Positions 1 through 6,401 of a stretch of DNA of 14,630 nucleotides are shown in pieces. A model generated the notes under the pieces. It saw only the letters and a list, made by a program, of their open reading frames with translations. It was not told the origin of the DNA and did no database searches. The stretch is from Candidatus Pelagibacter sp. (GTDB taxonomy: Bacteria > Pseudomonadota > Alphaproteobacteria > Pelagibacterales > Pelagibacteraceae): the NCBI GenBank assembly GCA_017880265.1, contig JAFJTK010000103.1, forward strand, positions 1-14,630, given 5' to 3'. A program made the translations under genes and the position numbers. Each line of letters opens with the position of its first letter. Position 1 is the stretch's first letter.

Positions 1-108
1 ATGGAGCAGTTGAAAACAAATATAGAAAGTGTAAACATAAATTTATCTGATGATGTCATTAAAGAAATTAATAACGTTCAAACAATTTATCCAAATCCAT
101 GTCCATAA
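1..108 (+). CDS. Aldo/keto reductase, Tas-like, C-terminal fragment
   Basis: The open frame enters from the left edge and ends at TAA 106-108, giving the last 35 residues of a protein. The tail has the pattern EQLKTNIESVNINLSDD followed by a C-terminus YPNPCP. This matches the end of aldo/keto reductases, where a helix with an 'EQ..NI' start packs near the cofactor, and particularly the Tas-type proteins that end in a Pro-rich Y-x-x-P-x-P tail. The ATG at base 1 is most likely an internal methionine rather than a start, because the catalytic barrel lies outside the window. The stop overlaps the next gene's ATG (99) by 10 bases, so the two are probably cotranscribed. The family call rests on a short tail and is moderate; the substrate cannot be judged. 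Confidence 0.65.
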   Translation: MEQLKTNIESVNINLSDDVIKEINNVQTIYPNPCP

Positions 109-611
109 TTAAAAAAATTTTGCTGGTTTTACCAATAATTTTTATTGCTACTTTCAACCAACTATCAGCAGAAGAGGTAAAAAAAATTGGTAAATATAAA
201 GATTGGGAGTCAATGGTTGTAACAGAAGCTACTGGTAAAGTTTGTTTTGCACAATCATCTCCAATTTTACAAGCTCCAAAATCAAATAAAAGAGATGCTA
301 AATTGTTTATTGCCTTTAGACCTGCTGAACAAATTATCGATGAAGTAAGTGTTACTGCTGGCTATGAATTTAATGACAATAATTCTGTAACTGCAACTTC
401 AGGAAAAAATAAATTCAAATTTGATATTAAAGAACAAGGTTTTGCTTGGATCGCAGATACTAAGGTTGAATTTAGAATGATTAAGAGAATGAAAAAAGGA
501 TCTAGAATTATGATCACTGGTTACAATAAACAAGGCTCTCAAACAATCGACCATTATTCTTTGCTAGGCTTTACTAAGGCTTATAATGCTACAAAAAAAG
601 CTTGTAGTTAA
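99..611 (+). CDS. Exported IalB-family (invasion-associated locus B-like) protein
   Basis: A 170-residue protein with a clear Sec signal peptide: Lys at 5-6, a hydrophobic core at about 7-19, and probable cleavage after LSA (residue 24). The mature part starts with a GKYKDW segment and has a single Cys at 49 and another two residues from the C-terminus (169), which could form a disulfide. This layout (signal peptide, early Trp, a Cys near position 49, mixed-strand body, C-terminal Cys) resembles the IalB family of alphaproteobacteria. Those are periplasmic or surface proteins named after a Bartonella virulence factor but common in free-living relatives, where the function is unknown. The ATG at 99 lies inside the end of the preceding reductase gene. 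The stop at 609-611 is 4 bases before argG, so it is likely in the same transcript, but no functional link to arginine synthesis is evident. Confidence 0.7.
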   Translation: MSIIKKILLVLPIIFIATFNQLSAEEVKKIGKYKDWESMVVTEATGKVCFAQSSPILQAPKSNKRDAKLFIAFRPAEQIIDEVSVTAGYEFNDNNSVTATSGKNKFKFDIKEQGFAWIADTKVEFRMIKRMKKGSRIMITGYNKQGSQTIDHYSLLGFTKAYNATKKACS

Positions 612-615
612 TTTA

Positions 616-1803
616 ATGAAATCAAAAAAGAAAATTGTTCTAGCTTACTCTGGAGGCCTTGATACCTCGATAATTTTGAAGTGGTTACAAGAAAATTATG
701 ATGCAGAAGTAATTTGTTACACTGCTGATGTTGGTCAAGAAATTGATAGAAAAAAAATTTTAACAAATGCAAAAAAGTTTGGAGTTAAAAATATTATTAT
801 TAAAGACTTAAAAGATACATTCGTCAAAAACTATGTGTATCCAATGATCAGAGGTCATGCAATTTATGAAGGTGTTTATTTATTAGGGACATCCATAGCA
901 AGACCACTTATTGCAAAAGATCAAATTAGAGTTGCTAAAAAGTTTAAAGCTTATGCAGTTTCGCATGGTGCAACTGGTAAAGGAAATGACCAAGTTAGAT
1001 TTGAATTGGGGTATCATTATTTTGGCCCTAAAATAAAGATAATTGCTCCGTGGAGAATTTGGAAACTAAAATCTCGAACGGATTTAATTAATTATGCAAA
1101 AAAACATGGAATAGATATTCCAAAAGATAAAAAAGGAGCCCCTCCTTTTTCAGTGGATGATAATTTATTTCATACATCAACTGAGGGAAAAGTTTTAGAA
1201 AACCCAAAAAATTCTGCTCCTGAATTTATTTTTCAAAGAACTACTTCACCTGAAAAGGCACCGAATAAACCAAGCTTTGTAACAATCAATTATAAAAACA
1301 GCGATCCGATTGGAATTAATGGGAAAAAATTATCTCCATCAAAACTATTGGAAAAACTTAACCAGCTTGCTGGTAAAAATGGAATTGGAAGAGTGGACTT
1401 AGTAGAGAATAGATTTATTGGGATAAAATCTAGAGGAGTATACGAAACACCAGGTGGAACATTATTAATTCATGCACATAGAGCCATCGAGTCTGTAACT
1501 TTAGATAAAGAAACTATGCACAAAAAAGATCAAATAATGCCTAGATATGCTGAATTAATTTATAATGGTTATTGGGACTCTAAAGAAAGATTTAAACTTC
1601 AAAAAATTATTGATCTTAATAAGAATAAAGTAAATGGTTCTGTTAAACTCAAACTTTATAAAGGAAACGTAATTATAGAGTCTAGACAAACTAAAAGCTC
1701 TGCTTACTCTATGAAAAAAGTTTCTTTTGAGGAAAACAAAACATTTAATAAATCAAATGTAGAGAGATTTATTAATTATCACAAAAAAAAACTTCGTTCT
1801 TAA
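616..1803 (+). CDS. argG: Argininosuccinate synthase
   Basis: Joins citrulline and aspartate with ATP to make argininosuccinate, the penultimate step of arginine synthesis, in the cytoplasm. With the start at 616 the protein is 395 residues, close to the usual length of about 400. The nucleotide-binding P-loop of the N-type ATP pyrophosphatase family is at residues 10-18 (AYSGGLDTS). The signature SHGATGKGNDQVRFE spans about 116-130, and SVDDNLFH and the late YETPGGTLL block are also present. An in-frame ATG at 586 would add ten residues and overlap the previous gene. I prefer 616 because the P-loop then sits at the usual distance from the N-terminus. No Shine-Dalgarno sequence is obvious; the 4-base gap from the IalB-like stop suggests coupled translation. 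The FrnE-like gene begins 4 bases downstream. No other arginine gene lies in the window. Confidence 0.97.
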   Translation: MKSKKKIVLAYSGGLDTSIILKWLQENYDAEVICYTADVGQEIDRKKILTNAKKFGVKNIIIKDLKDTFVKNYVYPMIRGHAIYEGVYLLGTSIARPLIAKDQIRVAKKFKAYAVSHGATGKGNDQVRFELGYHYFGPKIKIIAPWRIWKLKSRTDLINYAKKHGIDIPKDKKGAPPFSVDDNLFHTSTEGKVLENPKNSAPEFIFQRTTSPEKAPNKPSFVTINYKNSDPIGINGKKLSPSKLLEKLNQLAGKNGIGRVDLVENRFIGIKSRGVYETPGGTLLIHAHRAIESVTLDKETMHKKDQIMPRYAELIYNGYWDSKERFKLQKIIDLNKNKVNGSVKLKLYKGNVIIESRQTKSSAYSMKKVSFEENKTFNKSNVERFINYHKKKLRS

Positions 1804-1807
1804 ATTA

Positions 1808-2425
1808 ATGAAAATAAATGTTTTTGCAGACACTATTTGCGGATGGTGTTTTATTGGACATGCAAATTTAAATAACGCATTAAAAAAATTTTCTAATATA
1901 AAATTTGATATTCGACATATCCCTTTTCAATTAAATCCTGATATGCCAGCTGAAGGAATTTCTAGAGAAAAATATCTTGAAATAAAGTTTGGTGGAAAAG
2001 ATTATGCTGCTCCTATGTATGAAAATATGAAATTAAAAGCAAAAGAGTCTGGAATGAATTTTAATTTAGATAAAATAAACAAAACCCCAAACACTGTTCT
2101 TTCTCATTTACTTATAATTTTAAGTGAACAATTTAATTTAGGTAATGAAATTAAAGAAAAAATATATCAATCATATTTTATTGATGGGCTTGATATAGGA
2201 AATTTAGATGTTCTAATCAATATTGCTAAACAAAATAATATTTCTGAGAACGTATTTAAAGAATTTATTAATGAAAAAAATATTGAACATGTAAATTCAA
2301 AAATATCAGATGCGAAAGAAAAAAATATTAATGGTGTTCCCTTTTTTGAGATAGGGAAAGATTTTATTTCAGGCGCTCAAAGCGCTAGCCAAATAGAAAG
2401 CGTTATTAAAGCAAATTTAACCTAA
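1808..2425 (+). CDS. DsbA-family (FrnE-like) thiol oxidoreductase
   Basis: A 205-residue thioredoxin-fold protein of the FrnE/DsbA (2-hydroxychromene isomerase-like) family. The active-site C-x-x-C is at residues 11-14 (CGWC; CPWC is more usual), directly after the first beta strand. A helical insertion occupies roughly 55-165. The cis-proline loop GVPFF is at 176-180, followed by the ISGAQ motif at 187-191 that is characteristic of FrnE proteins. There is no signal peptide, so it should act in the cytoplasm, unlike true DsbA. FrnE-type proteins are linked to disulfide handling and oxidative-stress tolerance in other bacteria; the substrate here is unknown. Starting 4 bases after argG, it ends the first transcription unit; a new promoter region follows. 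Confidence 0.88.
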   Translation: MKINVFADTICGWCFIGHANLNNALKKFSNIKFDIRHIPFQLNPDMPAEGISREKYLEIKFGGKDYAAPMYENMKLKAKESGMNFNLDKINKTPNTVLSHLLIILSEQFNLGNEIKEKIYQSYFIDGLDIGNLDVLINIAKQNNISENVFKEFINEKNIEHVNSKISDAKEKNINGVPFFEIGKDFISGAQSASQIESVIKANLT

Positions 2426-2446
2426 TATTTAGGACAATTTGACATT

Positions 2447-2469
2447 TGTTATAATCTTTAAAGACTATA
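2447..2469 (+). promoter_or_regulatory. Extended -10 promoter with overlapping inverted repeat
   Basis: In the 54-base gap before the next plus-strand gene, TGTTATAAT (2447-2455) is an ideal extended -10 element, 24 bases upstream of the ATG at 2480. No good -35 lies at the proper distance; extended -10 promoters can work without one. The -10 box forms the left arm of a 20-base dyad, TATAATCTTT / AAAGACTATA (2450-2459 / 2460-2469), with 9 of 10 pairs complementary. The dyad covers the expected transcription start and would be well placed for a repressor. Operator function is inferred. Confidence 0.5.
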
Positions 2470-2479
2470 ACTTAAACTC

Positions 2480-2938
2480 ATGGAATCGCTAAAAAACTGG
2501 ATGGTAGATGCTGCAAACATATTGTTTGATGACAGCAAAAATGATCTTAGATCTTTACCAAGATCTGTAAGATTACAAATATTGTTAGTTTTAAGTTTTA
2601 TTTGGACCACAGTTTTTAGTTTATATATTTTTTCTTACACAACTTTTGCATTTGGTTGGGCGGGTCTTTATATTGCTCATATTGGTTTAATATTTGCGGT
2701 GTATATGACCTTTAAACATTTTCATAAAGCAGAGGAAAAATCTAGCAGCGTTTTTAAAACAAAAAATTTTGACCCCTTTAAAATAATGGTCATTGTTTTT
2801 GTAGTAGTATTTATATTTGTATTTTCTAAGGGGATAGAAGTTTTAACCAGTCCTAATCCAAGCTCATATTCTATTCCTTATGATGGACCATCTAAATCGG
2901 TGTTTGAAAAGTGGTTGCCATTTAGTAAAGATAAGTAA
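2480..2938 (+). CDS. Hypothetical three-segment membrane protein
   Basis: I do not recognise a family. The 152-residue protein begins with an amphipathic, charged stretch (1-30) that includes a short basic region SLPRSVRLQ. Three hydrophobic segments follow at about 33-52, 57-78 and 101-118. The loop between segments two and three is charged (FHKAEEKSSS region), and the C-terminal tail of about 30 residues is polar, with PNPSSYSIPYDGPS and no cysteine. This predicts an inner-membrane protein without a visible catalytic motif. It is the first gene after the 2447-2455 promoter, and its TAA overlaps the ATG of the PsiE-family gene (TAATG at 2936-2940). The two membrane proteins are therefore likely made together and might interact. 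Confidence 0.75.
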   Translation: MESLKNWMVDAANILFDDSKNDLRSLPRSVRLQILLVLSFIWTTVFSLYIFSYTTFAFGWAGLYIAHIGLIFAVYMTFKHFHKAEEKSSSVFKTKNFDPFKIMVIVFVVVFIFVFSKGIEVLTSPNPSSYSIPYDGPSKSVFEKWLPFSKDK

Positions 2939-3318
2939 TGGAAAAAATAGCAAAAAATCTGCAACTAATTTTAATGTGCATTATTTTAATAAGCACAGTA
3001 ATTGCTGTTGGCATAGAAATTAAAAATATGTTTCTAAATCAATCAGTAACACTTGCTGATTTGTTGTTAATGTTTCTATATTTAGAAGTTCTTGCAATGG
3101 TTAGGGTATTTTGGGATCAACAATCGATTAGCATAACTCTACCCCTTTTAATTGCAATCACTGCTCTTGCTCGATTTATAATTTTGCAAGGTAAAGAAAT
3201 GGATCCAACTGCATTAGTATATGAGGCTGTTGCCATAGTTCTGATTGCAGCTGCGATTGTAATTTTAAGACTAAGACATAGTGACAAATTGGGTCTAAAG
3301 AAAAAAAAATCAAAATAG
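2938..3318 (+). CDS. PsiE-family membrane protein
   Basis: A 126-residue integral membrane protein with four hydrophobic segments at about 8-27, 38-57, 65-84 and 92-111 and a strongly basic tail ending KKKKSK. The third segment carries the conserved-looking stretch LPLLIAITALARFIIL, and the second carries LADLLLMFLYLEVLAMV. Both resemble the PsiE (phosphate-starvation-inducible E) family. The biochemical role of PsiE is not established; in enterobacteria its expression responds to phosphate limitation and carbon status. The start ATG overlaps the upstream stop (TAATG), and the photolyase-like gene begins 6 bases after its stop, so the three genes form one unit. No Pho-box-like repeat is recognisable upstream. 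Confidence 0.8.
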   Translation: MEKIAKNLQLILMCIILISTVIAVGIEIKNMFLNQSVTLADLLLMFLYLEVLAMVRVFWDQQSISITLPLLIAITALARFIILQGKEMDPTALVYEAVAIVLIAAAIVILRLRHSDKLGLKKKKSK

Positions 3319-3324
3319 TTTAAC

Positions 3325-4464
3325 ATGATATTTGAAGCTTCAAGGGCTAAAGCCGTTGATAAATTAAATCAGTTTGTTGAAAATAATCTTTCTGAATATT
3401 CTAAATTAAGAAACTTTGATTTTGGTCCTGATAATAGGTCTAATGTTTCTTGTTTATCTCCATACATTACTCACGGAATAATAAATGAATTAGAGCTGAT
3501 TGATAAATCACTTAAAAAATTTTCATTTGCAAAGAATGAAAAATTTATTCAAGAGGTTTTGTGGCGAACCTATTGGAAAGGCTGGCTTGAGTTGAGACCA
3601 AATGTTTGGTCAGATTATTTAATTGAACTAAATAATCTTAGAAACGAATTTAAAAATAATAAAGATTACCTAAATGCAATCGAGGGAAAAACTGACATAG
3701 AATGCTTTAATCAGTGGGTAAATGAACTAAAAGAAAATAACTATCTTCATAATCATACTAGAATGTGGTTTGCAAGCATCTGGATATTCACTCTAGGTTT
3801 ACCATGGCAATTAGGTTCTGAGTTTTTTTTACAACATCTTTACGATGGAGATGCTGCATCAAATACTCTTGGTTGGAGATGGGTAGCAGGTATTCAAACA
3901 CAAGGAAAACATTACCTTGCAAGTGAATGGAACATTAAAAAATTTACGAATAATAGATTTCAAAATATTAAATTAAATGAAAATGCTTCCCCAAAAGTCT
4001 CTGAAAAATCTTACTCTGTAATAAAACGAGAATTCAATAACCCACAAAATATTGAAGAGAAAAATCTATTAATTTTTGAAAATAATTTATCTTTTGAAAT
4101 CACTGACTTTAAAGAAAATAAGTTTGAAAAAATTTATATAGTTTCAAACAAAAATGAACATAGATCTATAAAACTCAGTGAAAAATTAGTAAAATTTAAA
4201 TCTCTTTTAATGGATGATCAAAGTCAAAGGTTAAAAGATAAATCTATAGATTGTGAGGTTATTGATATAAGTGAAATTAAAAATATTGATAACTGTTATG
4301 CACTGTATCCTAATGTTGGAGAAAGTTTAGATTATTTAAATTCAAATAATTTAAAAATGAATTTTTTATACAGACATCTAGATCAATTAGCTTGGCAATA
4401 CTGTAATAAAGGATTTTTTAAATTCAAAAATTATATTCCAAAAATAATTTCGACTTTTAACTAA
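3325..4464 (+). CDS. Photolyase/cryptochrome-type FAD-binding protein lacking the N-terminal antenna domain
   Basis: A 379-residue member of the DNA photolyase/cryptochrome FAD-binding family. Recognisable blocks are SCLSPYITHG (42-51, phosphate/FAD contact region), FIQEVLWRTYW (74-84), HNHTRMWFAS (142-151) and DGDAASNTLGWRW (174-186), which holds the Asp, Asn and Trp residues that surround the isoalloxazine ring and begin the Trp electron chain in the family. Normal photolyases have about 200 residues, including a Rossmann-like antenna domain, before this point. Here the FAD domain begins at the first residues. Residues about 245-379 form a different C-terminal region with alternating predicted strands and helices and an ending GFFKFKNYIPKI. 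No upstream frame could supply the missing part. It may repair pyrimidine dimers or act as a photoreceptor; which one cannot be told. It is third in the operon begun at 2480. Its stop overlaps the convergent gene's stop (CTAA, 4461-4464). Confidence 0.85.
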   Translation: MIFEASRAKAVDKLNQFVENNLSEYSKLRNFDFGPDNRSNVSCLSPYITHGIINELELIDKSLKKFSFAKNEKFIQEVLWRTYWKGWLELRPNVWSDYLIELNNLRNEFKNNKDYLNAIEGKTDIECFNQWVNELKENNYLHNHTRMWFASIWIFTLGLPWQLGSEFFLQHLYDGDAASNTLGWRWVAGIQTQGKHYLASEWNIKKFTNNRFQNIKLNENASPKVSEKSYSVIKREFNNPQNIEEKNLLIFENNLSFEITDFKENKFEKIYIVSNKNEHRSIKLSEKLVKFKSLLMDDQSQRLKDKSIDCEVIDISEIKNIDNCYALYPNVGESLDYLNSNNLKMNFLYRHLDQLAWQYCNKGFFKFKNYIPKIISTFN

Positions 4465-4682
4465 AACCAACGGATCATGCCAATAATACCTGCTGTTGCG
4501 TAAAAGAACTGCAACAAAAGTATTCCTTTATGACCTCCCCTGAAGGCCCAAATTCCAATTAAAATTGCTGATAACAGTAGTAAGCAGAAACCAAAAAATT
4601 CTATTCCAATATTTAGTGCTACAAACATTGAATATAAAATAGCCGTAACGACACCAGCCCATTCAAAAAACTTATTGTTCAT
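4461..4682 (-). CDS. Small hydrophobic membrane protein
   Basis: A 73-residue protein that is almost entirely hydrophobic, with three likely membrane segments at about 7-25, 28-46 and 54-72, separated by a short GIEFFG turn and a basic RGGHKG loop. It ends in MIRWF. Similar small proteins, with conserved W at both ends and a central GGHKG-type loop, seem familiar from alphaproteobacteria, but I cannot name a family or function. It starts with ATG at 4680-4682, divergent from the oxygenase gene. Its TAG stop shares bases with the TAA stop of the convergent photolyase-like gene. Given its length and lack of overlap with a better frame, I regard it as a real gene. Confidence 0.7.
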   Translation of the reverse strand: MNNKFFEWAGVVTAILYSMFVALNIGIEFFGFCLLLLSAILIGIWAFRGGHKGILLLQFFYATAGIIGMIRWF

Positions 4683-4705
4683 TTTATTTGATTAAACATT
4701 TCTTG

Positions 4706-4727
4706 AATAGTAACATCAACTACTATT
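4706..4727. promoter_or_regulatory. Perfect 7-base dyad in a divergent gap, candidate operator
   Basis: AATAGTA (4706-4712) and TACTATT (4721-4727) are exact reverse complements separated by 8 bases, giving a centre-to-centre distance of 15. The dyad lies in the 59 bases between the divergent starts at 4682 and 4742. It may be bound by a dimeric regulator and control one or both genes. No clear -35/-10 pair can be assigned with confidence. Chance occurrence in such AT-rich DNA is possible. Confidence 0.35.
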
Positions 4728-4741
4728 TTAGAAATAAATTT

Positions 4742-5722
4742 ATGTACCCAATAAATTTAGATAATGTTCCAGATGGTTTTAAGCTAATAGACGATAAAGC
4801 ATCTTTTGATCCAAAAAAACATCTTCAACTAGAAAAACCAAACGAAATTTATTCACTAAAAGATTTGGGTTATTCAGAAGAAATTATTGCTGACTCACCT
4901 GTCGATTTTGCTGCAACTTCAGTATTTAGAATCTTAAGTGACGAAGGTAGTGAAATATTATTAGATGTGACTAGAAAGCTAGAAAAATTTACAACTTCTA
5001 GTCAAAGAATAGCTAGAAACGTTAGAGGTGGAGTTTATCGATCTAAATTTTTAAGAGACTTATGCCTATCTGATGAAGTAAGTATTTTTTTATCAGATAT
5101 AGCAGGAATTAATGTATCTCCTCATACAATTCCCCATCAACTAGGTCACTTAAATTACAATCCTTTAGAATTAGAAAAGAATGTTGATAAATGGCATGTA
5201 GATACTTTGATGTTTGACTATGTGATGTTTGTTACAGACCCAAAAAAAATTAAAGGAGGTCAATTTCAATATTTTTATGGAACGAAAGATGAAATGGCAG
5301 AAATAAAAAAGAATAATAAAGAAATTCCCCTAAACAAAATTATTTCACCTGAAATACCTGGTCCTGGATATGCAGTTTTTCAACAAGGAAAGCATGTTGT
5401 TCATCGAGCTACTGGTCTCACATCTCCAGGTGAAAGAATTACATTGGTCAACGGCTATATGGCTAGTGACCCAAGCATTAAAGACTACACCAAATATGGT
5501 CAATTATGCCATGTAGATCCAGTAGAAATACTTTCTAAAGAGTTTACTAAACATACGGCAACTCATGTTAAAAAACTTCTGGATGAAAAAATTTTAGATA
5601 AAAATTTTCAAGAACTAAACTTAGATTCAATTAAACAATTAGAAAATGCTTCTGAAATTTTAAAATCTGCAGTTGATCAAATAAAAAAGGGCAAATCTGA
5701 TATGGAACATTTTGGTGATTAA
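4742..5722 (+). CDS. Putative 2-oxoglutarate/Fe(II)-dependent oxygenase
   Basis: With the ATG at 4742 the protein has 326 residues. It shows the facial-triad pattern of Fe(II)/2-oxoglutarate oxygenases: HVD at residues 152-154 (after DKW), a distal His at 221 in HVVHRATG, and an Arg eleven residues later at 232 in PGERITLVNGY, which would bind the 2-oxoglutarate carboxylate. The stretch GGQFQYFYGT (172-181) resembles the strand after the HxD loop. N-terminal residues 1-100 and the helical C-terminal tail (about 260-326) are not recognisable, so I cannot name a subfamily or substrate; amino acid or small-molecule hydroxylation is possible. The frame is open upstream to a TTG at 4688, only 5 bases from the divergent gene. 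I prefer the ATG because the gap then leaves room for promoters. The gene converges on the GNAT gene with 7 bases between. Confidence 0.72.
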   Translation: MYPINLDNVPDGFKLIDDKASFDPKKHLQLEKPNEIYSLKDLGYSEEIIADSPVDFAATSVFRILSDEGSEILLDVTRKLEKFTTSSQRIARNVRGGVYRSKFLRDLCLSDEVSIFLSDIAGINVSPHTIPHQLGHLNYNPLELEKNVDKWHVDTLMFDYVMFVTDPKKIKGGQFQYFYGTKDEMAEIKKNNKEIPLNKIISPEIPGPGYAVFQQGKHVVHRATGLTSPGERITLVNGYMASDPSIKDYTKYGQLCHVDPVEILSKEFTKHTATHVKKLLDEKILDKNFQELNLDSIKQLENASEILKSAVDQIKKGKSDMEHFGD

Positions 5723-5723
5723 T

Positions 5724-5741
5724 AAAAAATTATAATTTTTT
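5724..5741. terminator. AT-only palindrome at convergent gene ends
   Basis: An 18-base perfect palindrome, six A, TTATAA, six T, lies between the convergent stops at 5720-5722 and 5730-5732 and includes the latter. In either direction a transcript would end in a T-run, so a bidirectional terminator is plausible. The stem has no G-C pair and almost no room for a loop, so it is weak by normal criteria. Confidence 0.3.
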
Positions 5742-6401
5742 TATTTGTTTATAATTTTTATCAAAATTTATTTTTTTTAAATAATTCAAAAATCTTTTTT
5801 TGTTGCTTGGCCATTCTTTATCTAAAATTGAAAACCAAGCTGAATCTCTGCTTCTACCTTTAAAAATAAACATCTGTCTGAACACACCTTCAAATCTAAA
5901 ACCTAATCTTAAAGCTGCTTTTTTTGAGTCTGAATTTAAATTATTACATTTCCACTCATATCTTCTGTTGCCTAAAACATCAAAAGCATTTCTCATCATC
6001 AAATACATCGTTTCAGTTCCCTCAACTGAATTTTGTAGAAGTGGAGAATAATTTATATGTCCAACTTCAATTGAACCATGATCTGGCTCAATTCTTAAAT
6101 AACTAGCCATCCCACAATATTTCTTATGTCTCTTAGAATAAATTGCATAAAAAAAAGGATCTTTGTTCAAACAAAACGATTTAAGCCAATTTCTAAAACT
6201 TACATATGTTCTAAATGGACCGTAAGGTAAGTATGTCCAAATTATATTCTTTTTATCTTTTGAATATTCTAAATATAGATTTTGTGCATGTTTGCTAACG
6301 TTTAAAGGCTCAAGGATTGTGTAATTTCCAACCAATCTTTTTTTTATGGGTAACTTTGCTTTTTTAAAATTTACTTTAGGACCTAGTTTTAATTTATTCA
6401 T
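5730..6401 (-). CDS. GNAT-family acetyltransferase (RimJ/RimL-like)
   Basis: A 223-residue protein of the GNAT fold, which uses acetyl-CoA to acetylate an amine. The N-terminal strand GNYTILEPLN (25-34) begins the domain. The central block GSIEVGHINYSPLLQNSVEGTE corresponds to the strand-4/acetyl-CoA pyrophosphate-loop region. The end NSDSKKAALRLGF with FEGVFR and GRSRDSAWFS is typical of the RimJ/RimL-like branch that acetylates protein N-termini, amino sugars or small molecules. The C-terminal 25 residues are very Lys/Asn-rich. The substrate is unknown. The ATG overlaps the amidotransferase stop (ATGA, 6398-6401), so this is the fifth and last gene of the photolyase operon. Confidence 0.85.
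   Translation of the reverse strand: MNKLKLGPKVNFKKAKLPIKKRLVGNYTILEPLNVSKHAQNLYLEYSKDKKNIIWTYLPYGPFRTYVSFRNWLKSFCLNKDPFFYAIYSKRHKKYCGMASYLRIEPDHGSIEVGHINYSPLLQNSVEGTETMYLMMRNAFDVLGNRRYEWKCNNLNSDSKKAALRLGFRFEGVFRQMFIFKGRSRDSAWFSILDKEWPSNKKRFLNYLKKINFDKNYKQIKKL

Noticed and set aside
586..615. Upstream ATG for argG
   Set aside because: It overlaps the IalB-like gene and adds ten residues before the P-loop that the family does not have.
2439..2444. TTGACA as a -35 box
   Set aside because: It is only 5 bases from the TATAAT at 2450, so the two cannot act together as -35 and -10; the extended -10 reading is better.
3319..3324. A frameshifted or missing N-terminal antenna domain for the photolyase-like gene
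   Set aside because: The bases upstream encode an intact PsiE-family protein in another frame, with no photolyase-like residues, so this is not a broken full-length gene.
3117..3326. Minus-strand open frame of 69 codons
   Set aside because: It lies entirely opposite the PsiE-family gene, has no recognisable domain, and its poly-Phe stretch is the complement of the Lys codons of the PsiE tail.
4688..4741. TTG start extending the oxygenase by 18 residues
   Set aside because: It would leave 5 bases between divergent genes, and the added residues show no family feature; the ATG at 4742 is preferred, though not proven.
5800..6106. Two plus-strand open frames (83 and 60 codons)
   Set aside because: Both are antisense to the GNAT gene, whose motifs read clearly on the minus strand.
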